Notes: a model not told the origin generated them from the letters alone. A stretch of 10,559 nt of DNA from Gammaproteobacteria bacterium (GCA_029880105.1 JAOUPA010000060.1:1-10559), one strand, 5' to 3'; counted from the stretch's first letter, positions 1 to 7,228 are shown. A program made the numbers and translations.

Positions 1-196
1 TTTTTACCAGTTCTTTACGAAAATAAAAAACCACTGCAGACAGGGTGCCTGCGTGCACGGCGACATCGAAGGCCAGCCCCTGATCTGGCCAGTTCGTGAT
101 GACCGGCACCAGTATCAGGTGTGCCGAGCTGGAGATTGGTAGAAACTCAGTAAGCCCCTGAACCAGTGCAAGAATAATGACCTGTATGATATCCAC
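1..196 (-). CDS. uppP: Undecaprenyl-diphosphatase UppP (BacA), N-terminal part only
   Basis: Integral membrane enzyme that dephosphorylates undecaprenyl diphosphate, recycling the lipid carrier for peptidoglycan and other envelope polymers. The gene runs off the left edge, so only about 65 residues are visible. They begin MDIIQVIILALVQGLTEFLP and contain the family hallmarks: the (E/Q)xxxE motif as Q13-G-L-T-E17, followed by FLPISSSAH at residues 18-26, then a hydrophobic helix and the conserved DVAVHAGTL segment. The start is a GTG at 196-194; it gives the canonical N terminus, and a purine-rich AGAGGAAGG lies about 10 bases upstream. The start lies 4 bases beyond the stop of the methyltransferase gene, so the two are almost certainly co-transcribed and probably translationally coupled. 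Identification is secure; the remaining length cannot be assessed. Confidence 0.93.
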   Translation of the reverse strand, partial: MDIIQVIILALVQGLTEFLPISSSAHLILVPVITNWPDQGLAFDVAVHAGTLSAVVFYFRKELVK

Positions 197-200
197 GCTG

Positions 201-1403
201 TTACAACCTTCCTCTTAAATCCTGCATGATAAACCCCCGTAAAGGTTCATCGTAATTTTTTGTCAGCGCTATCACCTTAAAACGCTCACCCATTTCCGAT
301 GGCAGGGTCAGTGTTTTTATCTGCTGCGCTAGTCGCACCTGGGTTTTTATATCGTCACTTACCTGGCGCTGGTGCAGTTCATCCAGTCCTGCACTCATCA
401 GGAACAGTGCCTGCGAAGTATAGCCACTGACATCAAAGCCGGCAGCCACCGCCGAATAGGCCACATCGGTAAAATCAACAAAGGCAGTAATATCCTGTAA
501 CCCTGGATACCAGAGAGGATCGGCATGTGCTCGGTGCTGATAGTGGCACATCAGGGTACCGCTCTGGCGCTCCTCGTGGTAATACTCCGACGCAGCGTAG
601 CCGTAATCGATCAGCAATACCACACCCTGTTCCAGTACCGCCTCTATCGACTGCAGCCAGCCTGCAATCGCAGGGTTGAATTCCGAGCAATAGCCATCGG
701 GCAGCGTGGCCTCGATTCGTTCCTCTATCGTACGCACTGTAGACTCAACCGCCTTGTCTGCAAGCCGGTAATCCGAGATCAGTTTATTGTTCTGACAATG
801 GACATACAGTGTCTCGATCGCGCTACCGTTAATGCGAAAACACTCGACCGGCATGGCGTCGAGTACCTCATTCGCAACAACGACACCATTAAATTTTTCA
901 TCTGGTAGAGCATCCAGCCAGGTAACACGCTCGAACAGGTGAGCAGCCTTCTGTTTGATCATCGCCTGCTGGCGTTGTTTCAGGCTGGCACTCAGCTCAA
1001 GAATAAGATACTGCTCGGGCAGAACACCGATCTGTTCCAGTTCAAGCAGCATATCCACAGCCATGACACCGGAACCGGCACCGAACTCCAGCACTTTGGG
1101 TTCAGGCAACGTAGAGAGAACATCCGCTACCTGCCGGGCAATGCACTGTGCGAACAGCGGTGAGACTTCAGGTGCAGTTATAAAATCGCCTTCGGCGCCA
1201 AACTTGCGTAGGTCGCTGCTGTAATAACCAAACCCCGGCGCGTACAGCGCCATCTGCATGAACTGACTAAACGGAATCCAGCCCTTTGAGCGATTGCACT
1301 GCTCTTCGATCTGCGTACACAGTGCCTGGCTCCAGTTTTTTGCGCCCGTTTCCGGTTCGGGCAAAACATCGACCGATTGCTTCTTTGAGTGTGGTTCATT
1401 CAT
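201..1403 (-). CDS. Class I SAM-dependent methyltransferase, MidA/NDUFAF7 family (COG1565)
   Basis: A 400-residue protein with the layout of the MidA/NDUFAF7 family. In eukaryotes this family methylates an arginine of a complex I subunit; bacterial substrates are less clear. Visible motifs: LYAPGFGYY near 53-61 and GDFITAPEVSPLFAQ at 72-86, typical of the family; SAM-binding motif I VLEFGAGSG at 104-112; acidic motif II YLILELS at 132-138; ANEVLDAMPV at 177-186; LLIDYGY at 263-269; GTLMCHYQHR at 282-291, followed by GLQDITAFVDFTDV at 301-314. Length matches the family. The ATG at 1403-1401 is the only start before a non-conserved, polar N-terminal 20 residues, so a slightly later start is possible. 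It lies immediately upstream of uppP and is divergent from the pteridine reductase, with only about 50-80 bases between them. Family assignment is strong; the substrate is unknown. Confidence 0.9.
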   Translation of the reverse strand: MNEPHSKKQSVDVLPEPETGAKNWSQALCTQIEEQCNRSKGWIPFSQFMQMALYAPGFGYYSSDLRKFGAEGDFITAPEVSPLFAQCIARQVADVLSTLPEPKVLEFGAGSGVMAVDMLLELEQIGVLPEQYLILELSASLKQRQQAMIKQKAAHLFERVTWLDALPDEKFNGVVVANEVLDAMPVECFRINGSAIETLYVHCQNNKLISDYRLADKAVESTVRTIEERIEATLPDGYCSEFNPAIAGWLQSIEAVLEQGVVLLIDYGYAASEYYHEERQSGTLMCHYQHRAHADPLWYPGLQDITAFVDFTDVAYSAVAAGFDVSGYTSQALFLMSAGLDELHQRQVSDDIKTQVRLAQQIKTLTLPSEMGERFKVIALTKNYDEPLRGFIMQDLRGRL

Positions 1404-1420
1404 GCGTTATATGCGATTAT

Positions 1421-1435
1421 TGAGATTAACTCTCA
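1421..1435. repeat. Perfect 5-bp-arm dyad between divergent genes
   Basis: TGAGA-TTAAC-TCTCA forms a symmetric 15-base dyad in the short gap between the divergent methyltransferase and pteridine reductase genes. Its position suits an operator acting on both promoters, but the arms are short enough to arise by chance and no regulator family is recognised. Confidence 0.3.
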
Positions 1436-1456
1436 GCGTCATGTTGGTAAGCAGTG

Positions 1457-2215
1457 ATGGATTCTACCCCAGAAAACACAATGAATGAAAAAGTTGCCCT
1501 GATTACCGGCGGTGCCAAGCGCATTGGTGCCGAAACCGCGCGTACCCTGCATGCGGCGGGTATGAATATTGTGATTCACTATCGATCCTCACAGCAGGAG
1601 GCCGATGAACTCAGCGCCGAACTCAACCTGATTCGCCCCAACTCGGCGACGGTAGTACAGGCAGACCTGGACGATGACCACGCCTACGGTAAACTCATCG
1701 AGGATAGTGTCGAGATCTGGGGGCATCTTGATGTGCTGGTCAATAATGCCTCAAGTTTTTTCCCGACGCCGGTTGGAACCATCACGCTCGGTCACTGGCA
1801 CAACCTGGTCAACAGCAACCTGAAGGCGCCGCTATTTCTATCACAGGCGGCCGTGCCCTTTTTGAAAGAGACGCGCGGCTGCATTATCAACATGGTGGAT
1901 ATCCACGCCTTCCGTCCAATGAAGGAGCACCCTGTTTATTGTGCAGCCAAGGCCGGGCTGGCCATGCTGACACAATCACTGGCCAAGGAACTGGGACCAG
2001 AGATCCGCGTCAACGGTATCGGCCCCGGCGCCATCCTCTGGCCCGAAAATGACATCAGCGAAAAAACCAAGCAGCAAATTATCGAGCGCACCGCACTCAA
2101 GCGCCACGGCGAACCGAAAGACATCGCCAGGGCAATTCTATTCCTGGTACGCGATGCCGATTACATCACCGGGCATATCGTGCCGGTCGACGGCGGCAGG
2201 TCGCTGAATATCTAA
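1457..2215 (+). CDS. Pteridine reductase (short-chain dehydrogenase, PTR1/FolM type)
   Basis: NAD(P)H-dependent SDR expected to reduce dihydropterin or dihydrofolate to the tetrahydro form. Counting from the ATG at 1481 (244 residues): the Rossmann motif TGGAKRIG at 9-16 has the R-containing TGxxxRxG form characteristic of pteridine reductases; NNASS at 88-92; and the catalytic set D140...Y153-x3-K157. The Asp in place of the usual SDR serine, 13 residues before Tyr, matches the D181/Y194/K198 triad of Leishmania PTR1 and separates this protein from ordinary 3-oxoacyl reductases. The C terminus DYITGHIVPVDGGRSL is typical. The start is uncertain: GTG 1454, ATG 1457 and ATG 1481 are in frame with no strong Shine-Dalgarno; homologues normally start just before the first beta strand, which favours 1481. 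The phosphoesterase follows after 14 bases. The symbol folM is plausible but not certain. Confidence 0.88.
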   Translation: MDSTPENTMNEKVALITGGAKRIGAETARTLHAAGMNIVIHYRSSQQEADELSAELNLIRPNSATVVQADLDDDHAYGKLIEDSVEIWGHLDVLVNNASSFFPTPVGTITLGHWHNLVNSNLKAPLFLSQAAVPFLKETRGCIINMVDIHAFRPMKEHPVYCAAKAGLAMLTQSLAKELGPEIRVNGIGPGAILWPENDISEKTKQQIIERTALKRHGEPKDIARAILFLVRDADYITGHIVPVDGGRSLNI

Positions 2216-2229
2216 CCCGGGGAGTCACC

Positions 2230-2865
2230 ATGGCAACTAAAATCGGCCTGATCAGTGACACCCACTCAACGCTGGAGCCACTTCAGGAAGCACTAGCCAT
2301 TTTCAGGCGTGAACAGGTCGAGTACATCATCTGTGCGGGTGATATTGCCGGTTATGGTGAGAAGAAAATTCAGCACGATGTCGCCCCCGTTATAGATCTC
2401 TTACTTGAACAAAAGTGTTTAATGGTCGCGGGCAATCACGATCACTGGAATGATGAGTACGTTGATAACAACAAGGAAAAGGTCGTCGCCTTTTTTGATG
2501 CCCTACCCTCGTATCTCGAGCTGACCATCGAAGACAAACGTATTTATGTGGTTCATGCCAGCCCACCTGATCTACAGCACGGCGGCATTAAACTGCTCAA
2601 CCCCGAGGGCAATATCCATGAAGACAGAAAAATTTTCTGGACCAATGAACTGAAAGATCTGGATGCCGATATTTTAATTACCGGACACTCTCACCAGATC
2701 CTTAATGAACAGCTCGGCGATGTTTTACTGATCAACCCCGGCAGTACGGTATTCAACCACAACTGTTCGATACTCAGCCTGCCCGACATGCAGGTACAGA
2801 ACTTTGCGCTCTCAGGCAAAGAGCAGATAAAAGTCTGGAACTGGGGCATGCTGTTTTCGCACTGA
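2230..2865 (+). CDS. Calcineurin-like metallophosphoesterase (YfcE/MJ0936-like)
   Basis: A 211-residue single-domain phosphoesterase with the complete binuclear metal site: SDTH (D10, H12), GDIAG (D38), GNHDH (N69, H70), H109 in VVHASPP, and GHSH (H153, H155), followed by LLINPGSTV near 166-174. This is the order and spacing of the YfcE/MJ0936 group, which hydrolyse phosphodiesters in vitro and whose cellular substrates are mostly unknown. There is no signal peptide, so it should be cytoplasmic. A strong GGGGAG Shine-Dalgarno at about 2219-2224 sets the ATG at 2230. It begins 14 bases after the pteridine reductase stop and is probably co-transcribed with it, though no functional link is evident. 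A T-rich run follows the stop (2867-2877), but no GC-rich hairpin precedes it. Confidence 0.88.
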   Translation: MATKIGLISDTHSTLEPLQEALAIFRREQVEYIICAGDIAGYGEKKIQHDVAPVIDLLLEQKCLMVAGNHDHWNDEYVDNNKEKVVAFFDALPSYLELTIEDKRIYVVHASPPDLQHGGIKLLNPEGNIHEDRKIFWTNELKDLDADILITGHSHQILNEQLGDVLLINPGSTVFNHNCSILSLPDMQVQNFALSGKEQIKVWNWGMLFSH

Positions 2866-2945
2866 AGATTTTTTTCTTACACAAAAGAACACCCCCTGAA
2901 AAATAACCCCTCTGGGCAGAAGCGTTATTAATCAGCCAAACTCAA

Positions 2946-3911
2946 TTACGGATTTTGCGTAAAGGTATAGGTGGCGACGTAATTAAAGACACCGTCCTGC
3001 GTAGTAATATCTGCATTGAGTACTACGACAGTTTCAGCTGCATCGCCTGTGACATCAGCTGAATTAATCACTATTGAACCCGTCTTACCATATAAACTGA
3101 CAAACAGGTCTTCAACCAGTTGTGTACCACCCACAACCGGGAGGTCTGGCGCTGGCAGGTTTATCATAAGCCAGGTCTCAGCACTATTGACCCCACCATC
3201 AACAGCCACCTTAAACTTGATGGTGTAATTTCCAGTTGTCGCCACCGCCTCGCCACCGATATCGTACCCAGTAGTATCAATACCAGTATCAAATACCAGC
3301 GCACCAATACCGGTAACATCTACATTAACACCTGCAGTAATATCCACACTAATAGCATCAAGCAGCCCATCAAAGCTGGTGCCATTCGCGGCAAAACGCG
3401 CTGTAATGAAATCATAGTTGTAGGGACTAATACTATAAGCCATCAACTGCATTCTAAGATTCGCATTGACTATCGCCTGTGCATTTTTCACATCGACATC
3501 GGCAGTGGTGGCCGATGCGCTAACCCAGCTGCTGTATAGCGTTACTGGATCAGCATTACCATTAACGACATACATGGCCAGGTTGCTTAGCGGTGTCACA
3601 TTTACCACGACATTCGGCTCGGCTGCAAATGAATACAGGTCAGGGTCAACACCATTCTCCGCTACAACCTTTAACATAAAGGGCGCGGTTAACTTTCTGA
3701 CATCGAATCTGAAAGTACCATCGGTATTGATCAGCCTGTTCAGCTCGGAGCCATCGGCATCAACGACATAAATTGAACCCTTTATAGCTGCGCCACTCGC
3801 GGCCACGCCAAAGAGATCCTGTGGCGGACCATCGGTATCACTACAGGAGGCAATCACCAGCCCCAGCAACAACATACCGAGGTTTTTTATGATCTGATCT
3901 GAGAATTTCAT
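2946..3911 (-). CDS. Putative secreted lipoprotein of unknown function
   Basis: A 321-residue protein starting at ATG 3911. The first 23 residues form a lipoprotein signal peptide: basic MKFSDQIIKN, hydrophobic LGMLLLGLV, and lipobox I-A-S-C with Cys23 as the lipidated residue; the D and G residues that follow give a flexible linker. Residues about 35-90 (GAAIKGSIYVVDADGSELN, then DGTFRFDV...APFMLKVVAENG) resemble a carboxypeptidase-regulatory-like beta-sandwich, followed by a VNVTPLSNLAMYVV segment often seen after such domains. The remainder is Thr/Val/Asp-rich and probably beta-structured; the C terminus YVATYTFTQNP is polar. No enzyme motif is visible. The frame stays open 5' of the ATG to about 4014, but only TTG/GTG starts occur there and they would bury the signal peptide. 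Transcribed alone, convergent with the phosphoesterase. Location is well supported; function is unknown. Confidence 0.72.
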   Translation of the reverse strand: MKFSDQIIKNLGMLLLGLVIASCSDTDGPPQDLFGVAASGAAIKGSIYVVDADGSELNRLINTDGTFRFDVRKLTAPFMLKVVAENGVDPDLYSFAAEPNVVVNVTPLSNLAMYVVNGNADPVTLYSSWVSASATTADVDVKNAQAIVNANLRMQLMAYSISPYNYDFITARFAANGTSFDGLLDAISVDITAGVNVDVTGIGALVFDTGIDTTGYDIGGEAVATTGNYTIKFKVAVDGGVNSAETWLMINLPAPDLPVVGGTQLVEDLFVSLYGKTGSIVINSADVTGDAAETVVVLNADITTQDGVFNYVATYTFTQNP

Positions 3912-4255
3912 CGTTAACAGTTTTCCAGTATCGGTAAATTTGAAGACTTCTGTACCATCAGGAGGTGCTAAATGATACACCAAGTAGACACCTTCAGGAA
4001 CGATATACAGACCTAGTTAGGCGCCATATAACAAAATTCACACAGCCATTTACCTTTTTTAACCCCTCTGTAGCCAGTGCGGGACAAGACATTCGGTTTT
4101 TTCAATCAGAGAATCACTCAGCAGCAGCACCTCACCCTCGCAGGATATGACGCTATAGCAACAGTTTCATTTTAGAATTGTCGACAAAGAATAAACTTCA
4201 ACTGTCGCCTTCTGCCAGCGTTATAATCTCTTTACAGATACTAACAGGCTGCCCC
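3912..4255. other. Intergenic region of about 340 bases, divergent
   Basis: Lies between the divergent lipoprotein gene and the RRM gene. Short open frames here (for example plus 3965-4150) have no recognisable family, no good ribosome binding site and arbitrary composition, so I leave them uncalled. The part next to the lipoprotein holds its weak GGAAAA ribosome binding site and an in-frame open leader. CCTAGTTAGG (4011-4020) is a small palindrome. The right end carries a candidate -10 box. No terminator or RNA gene was recognised. Confidence 0.5.
4197..4227 (+). promoter_or_regulatory. Candidate sigma-70 promoter for the RRM gene
   Basis: A perfect TATAAT -10 hexamer lies at 4222-4227, about 28 bases before the ATG at 4256, which would give a leader of roughly 20 bases. 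The -35 is poor: TTCAAC (4197-4202) at 19 bases or TCAACT at 18. It could be a weak or activator-dependent promoter. Confidence 0.4.
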
Positions 4256-4507
4256 ATGAAACTACTAATACGTAATCTTGCCAGGACCATCACAGAGGCT
4301 GAGCTTAAGGCATTATTTGTCGCTTATGGCACAGTACAGTTCTGTAACCTTGTTATTGATGAGACAACTGGCGAATCAAAAGGTTTTGGTTTTGTCGGCA
4401 TGCCTAAAAGCGGTGAAGCAAAAATCGCAATGAAGTCACTTAATGGAAAGGAACTGGCAGGTAATAAAATTCGCGTCAAAAAAGCTGAAAGCAAGACAGG
4501 AAGTTGA
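4256..4507 (+). CDS. Single-RRM RNA-binding protein
   Basis: An 83-residue protein consisting of one RNA recognition motif. RNP2 is LLIRNL at residues 3-8 and RNP1 is KGFGFVGM at 42-49, both matching consensus, with aromatic Phe44 and Phe46 in the RNA-contact positions of RNP1. TEAELKALFVAYG (13-25) is helix 1 and SGEAKIAMKSLNGKEL (52-67) helix 2; the tail KIRVKKAESKTGS is basic. Small single-RRM proteins of this kind occur in cyanobacteria and many proteobacteria, often linked to cold or stress responses, but specific targets are mostly unknown. The start at 4256 places RNP2 on the first strand as in the family and has AGG 8 bases upstream; an earlier in-frame start at 4178 would add an unrelated hydrophobic stretch. 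It stands alone, convergent with the next gene. The family is certain; the role is not. Confidence 0.88.
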   Translation: MKLLIRNLARTITEAELKALFVAYGTVQFCNLVIDETTGESKGFGFVGMPKSGEAKIAMKSLNGKELAGNKIRVKKAESKTGS

Positions 4508-4572
4508 TGCGTTTTATCTAATAACACAGCGACCTGCCATCCTGCTTTAAAAAAGACAGATCAGGGCATATG

Positions 4573-4839
4573 TTATCGACGCCTCGAATCGCGGTAGTCA
4601 TGATGCTCCTGCTCAACATCTGCTGCTACCTGTTCACGACTTTGCTCGTAGACAATCTCACGCCCCATGGCAGAACCAACATAGGCACGACCATTTGGTG
4701 TCGGCACAAGCTCACACTTCACACTGTGCACACCTTCACCCAGCACCACCTCAATACTGTTTTCACGTTTACTAAAAACAACCACGTCGATAAGCATATC
4801 GGTTTCAGTAACACGTACTTTTATTTTTTCATTATTCAT
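4573..4839 (-). CDS. Small conserved-looking protein of unknown function
   Basis: An 88-residue cytoplasmic protein beginning MNNEKIKVRVTETDMLIDVV. The first two thirds look like a compact all-beta fold (alternating V/I strands, then SIEVVLGEGVHSVKCELVPT and GRAYVGSAMGREIVYE), and the last 20 residues are a charged helix rich in E, Q and R. I recall similar short uncharacterised proteins in gammaproteobacteria sharing the GEGVHSVKCEL...YVGS.MGREIVYE core, but I cannot name a family. One cysteine (C42) is present; no signal peptide or membrane helix. A good Shine-Dalgarno GGGAG at 4848-4852 lies 8 bases from the ATG, supporting it as a real gene. It is divergent from rimK with a 164-base gap, and could share regulation with it. 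Confidence 0.7.
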   Translation of the reverse strand: MNNEKIKVRVTETDMLIDVVVFSKRENSIEVVLGEGVHSVKCELVPTPNGRAYVGSAMGREIVYEQSREQVAADVEQEHHDYRDSRRR

Positions 4840-5003
4840 TCACAACACTCCCTGATTGAAACAATTATGAATCGGCGAGAAAGCCACTTTAATAACACAG
4901 TTTTCTGCTAACAAAGTTATAACTATCACGATTAACCAATTACCCCTAGTCTTTGTACCTCACAATGCCTACAATTACCAGTACAGCAATCGTGGGGAAA
5001 AAA

Positions 5004-5909
5004 ATGAAAATTGCCATACTATCCAGAAACAAAAAACTCTATTCAACCAGGCGATTAATTGAAGCCTGCGAGCAAAGAGGCCATGAACCCATGGTTCTGG
5101 ATGTATTACGCTGTTATATGGATGTCGTTCCCAGCAAGCCAGAAATTCATTTTAAAGGTGAAAACCTTGGTGCATTCGATGCCGTTGTTCCCCGTATTGG
5201 GGCCTCAGTTACTTTTTACGGCACCGCAGTATTGCGCCAGTTTGAAATGATGGGCGCTTTTCCCTTGAACGAGTCTGTTGCCATCTCGCGCTCACGCGAC
5301 AAACTACGTTCTTTACAGCTGCTTTCGCGCAAAGGTGTTGGCCTGCCCTACACGGGTTATGCGCATCATCCCGATGACGTCCAGGACCTTATTAAAATGG
5401 TCGGCGGTGCGCCACTGGTTATCAAGCTACTCGAAGGCACACAGGGTATCGGCGTCGTTTTGGCAGAAACCAAAAAAGCCGCTGAAAGCGTTATCGAGGC
5501 CTTCATGGGACTGAAGGCCAATATCCTGGTTCAGGAATATATCAAGGAGGCGGGTGGTGCTGACATACGCTGCCTGGTCATTGGCAACAAAGTCGTTGCT
5601 GCAATGATGCGCCAGGCACTACCTGGTGAATTCCGTTCTAATTTACATCGCGGCGGTACTGCCTCACTGGTCAAGATAACACCCGCCGAACGAGCCACCG
5701 CCATTAAAGCCGCCAAGGTAATGGGGCTGAATGTTGCCGGTGTTGATCTTCTGCGCTCAGAGCGTGGCCCGCTGGTGATGGAAGTCAACTCATCACCAGG
5801 CCTTGAAGGCATTGAAGCTGCCAGTGGTAAAGATATCGCAGGCATGATCATCGATTTTATCGAAAAAACCGCCCGCCCAAACCGGACACAAACCAAAGGT
5901 AAAGGTTGA
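5004..5909 (+). CDS. rimK: Ribosomal protein S6--L-glutamate ligase RimK
   Basis: ATP-grasp ligase that adds glutamate residues to the C terminus of ribosomal protein S6; the E. coli enzyme also makes poly-alpha-glutamate in vitro. The 301-residue product is nearly the same length as E. coli RimK (300) and aligns end to end. Visible features: N-terminal pre-ATP-grasp domain MKIAILSRNKKLYS; PRIGASVTFYGTAVLRQFE at 63-81; K141 and the glycine-rich loop LEGTQGIGV at 143-151; VQEYI at 176-180; FRSNLHRGG at 210-218; metal ligands D248, E260 and N262 within VAGVDLL and VMEVNSSPGLEG. The ATG at 5004 is favoured over upstream TTG 4953 and ATG 4965 because it matches the family N terminus and has GGGG at 4994-4997, 6 bases upstream. 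The metallohydrolase gene follows after 4 bases, indicating an operon. Confidence 0.96.
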   Translation: MKIAILSRNKKLYSTRRLIEACEQRGHEPMVLDVLRCYMDVVPSKPEIHFKGENLGAFDAVVPRIGASVTFYGTAVLRQFEMMGAFPLNESVAISRSRDKLRSLQLLSRKGVGLPYTGYAHHPDDVQDLIKMVGGAPLVIKLLEGTQGIGVVLAETKKAAESVIEAFMGLKANILVQEYIKEAGGADIRCLVIGNKVVAAMMRQALPGEFRSNLHRGGTASLVKITPAERATAIKAAKVMGLNVAGVDLLRSERGPLVMEVNSSPGLEGIEAASGKDIAGMIIDFIEKTARPNRTQTKGKG

Positions 5910-5913
5910 AACA

Positions 5914-6966
5914 ATGCCACTGGCGCCACTAACGATTAATGGCACTACTTTTGCGCCCGGCACACGCACAACGATAGAGCTACCGGTAGGTCGTCTCTAC
6001 ACCCACACACCGATGACTATGCCACTGCATGTCATCAAAGGTAAACGCTCCGGTCCCTGCCTGTTTATCAGCGCAGCTATTCACGGCGACGAGCTTAATG
6101 GCGTAGAAATCATTCGTCGCCTGCTGAATCTGCCTGCACTCAAACGACTACGCGGCACTATCATTGCTGTACCTATCGTCAATGTGCATGGCCTGATCAA
6201 CCACTCCCGCTACCTGCCTGACCGGCGTGACCTCAATCGTTCATTCCCCGGCTCAGAAAAAGGCCCATTGGCGGCAAGGCTGGCATACCAGTTTATGGAG
6301 GAGATTGTCTGCCAGAGTACGCACGGCATCGATCTTCATACTGGCGCCATTCATAGAAGCAACCTGCCACAAATCAGGGCAGACATGGACGATGCAGAAA
6401 CCAATGAGCTGGCAAGGGCATTTAACGTACCTGTCATTATTTCATCAACCCTGAGAGATGGCTCACTCAGGGAAGCCGCCGCCGAATACGGTATACCGAT
6501 GTTGCTCTATGAAGCGGGTGAAGCACTTCGTTTCGATGAAGTATCTATCAGTGCCGGCGTCAAAGGCATTATTAATGTCATGCGTAAACTGGAAATGCTA
6601 CCCACTTCTAATAAAAAACCAAAAACACAAACTGAGCCCGTTATTGCTCGCTCCAGTTTCTGGGTACGTGCTCCTGATAGCGGTATTCTGCGCACCACGG
6701 TGGCCTTAGGCGGTCGAGTTAAAAAAGGCACCCTGTTAGGCGTTGTCTCGGATCCTTTTGGCGAAAGAGAATGTAATGTCATCTCTGCCTACAATGGTAT
6801 TGTCATTGGTAGAACCAATCTGCCACTGGTCAATGAGGGTGATGCGCTATTTCATATTGCACGTTTTGATCATGTGGGTGAAGTCGCCAGCATGGTCGAT
6901 GAGTTTACTGAAGAGCATACCCCGGAGCCGATGGAATCGCCCCACCCGGAGAGCCCGATTGTTTAA
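5914..6966 (+). CDS. Succinylglutamate desuccinylase/aspartoacylase-family zinc hydrolase (M14 fold)
   Basis: A 350-residue protein of the AstE/AspA branch of the M14 zinc carboxypeptidase superfamily, whose known members release acyl groups from N-acyl amino acids. Zinc ligands are visible as HGDE (H57, E60) and H142 in IDLHTG (139-143). Further family motifs: DRRDLNRSFPG at 103-113, with substrate-carboxylate arginines, and LLYEAGE at 197-203, carrying the probable catalytic Glu. The C-terminal third (about 247-318, SSFWVRAPDSGILR... to ...NEGDALFHIA) is a beta-barrel, biotinyl/lipoyl-like domain common in this group. The last 30 residues are acidic and Pro-rich, probably disordered. The ATG lies 4 bases after the rimK stop, so the pair should be translated together. 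Family is clear; substrate is not. Processing of glutamylated S6 or of RimK-derived glutamyl products is an inference from position only. Confidence 0.88.
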   Translation: MPLAPLTINGTTFAPGTRTTIELPVGRLYTHTPMTMPLHVIKGKRSGPCLFISAAIHGDELNGVEIIRRLLNLPALKRLRGTIIAVPIVNVHGLINHSRYLPDRRDLNRSFPGSEKGPLAARLAYQFMEEIVCQSTHGIDLHTGAIHRSNLPQIRADMDDAETNELARAFNVPVIISSTLRDGSLREAAAEYGIPMLLYEAGEALRFDEVSISAGVKGIINVMRKLEMLPTSNKKPKTQTEPVIARSSFWVRAPDSGILRTTVALGGRVKKGTLLGVVSDPFGERECNVISAYNGIVIGRTNLPLVNEGDALFHIARFDHVGEVASMVDEFTEEHTPEPMESPHPESPIV

Positions 6967-6983
6967 TCATGCTGATGCGATTT

Positions 6984-7223
6984 TTATTTCCTGATCATGA
7001 AATAGACCTGCTGTTCATCACCACCCTGGTCAACCAGTTCAAGCTGCATTTGCTGACAGTAGGCCCGCACATCAGACTGTAGCGAATGTCTCTGCGCCAC
7101 TGCCATTAACACCTTGCCCGCTTCCAGCACCTCAAGGGCCTCACCGAGTTTTGAATCCGGCGTAGTGCAATCGTCATCGGAAATATCAACGAACATGTCA
7201 CAGGGTTGCGAATCCATATCCAT
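6984..7223 (-). CDS. TusA-like sulfurtransferase-fold protein with altered active-site motif
   Basis: A 79-residue single-domain protein whose pattern matches the TusA/SirA fold: beta strand MFVDIS, active-site Cys19 followed by a helix with KLGEALEVLEAG (25-36), strand KVLMAVAQRHS, helix SDVRAYCQQMQ (50-60), strand LELVDQGG and final strand QVYFMIRK ending on the family's typical Phe-x-Ile-x-Lys. Normal TusA has CPxP at the start of the first helix; here it is C19-T-T-P22, so the persulfide-carrying Cys and second Pro remain but the first Pro is Thr, and the usual DxxGLxC lead-in is replaced by DISDDDC. TusA proteins pass sulfur between rhodaneses, DsrEFH/TusBCD and other acceptors. It starts 5 bases after the yaaA stop, so is the last gene of that operon. 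Family call is moderately strong; activity is uncertain. Confidence 0.72.
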   Translation of the reverse strand: MDMDSQPCDMFVDISDDDCTTPDSKLGEALEVLEAGKVLMAVAQRHSLQSDVRAYCQQMQLELVDQGGDEQQVYFMIRK

Positions 7224-7228
7224 CGTGG

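Noticed and set aside
525..1224. Several plus-strand open frames opposite the methyltransferase gene
   Set aside because: They are antisense to a full-length protein with complete family motifs and show no motifs of their own.
2866..2945. Possible terminator between the convergent phosphoesterase and lipoprotein genes (AATAAC...GTTATT, and a T run)
   Set aside because: The stem is short and AT-rich with a 16-base loop, and the T run at 2867-2877 has no GC hairpin before it.
4014..4038. GTTAGGCGCC...TAACAAA resembling the ends of an integron attC site
   Set aside because: No matching partner core site at a suitable distance, no integrase, and no cassette-like gene arrangement.
3965..4150. 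Plus-strand 61-codon open frame in the gap before the RRM gene
   Set aside because: No ribosome binding site, no family resemblance, and it overlaps the lipoprotein upstream region.
4864..4892. TTAAAG-N17-CATAAT on the minus strand as a promoter for the 88-residue protein
   Set aside because: Spacing and -10 are acceptable but the -35 matches only 3 of 6 bases; too weak to list.
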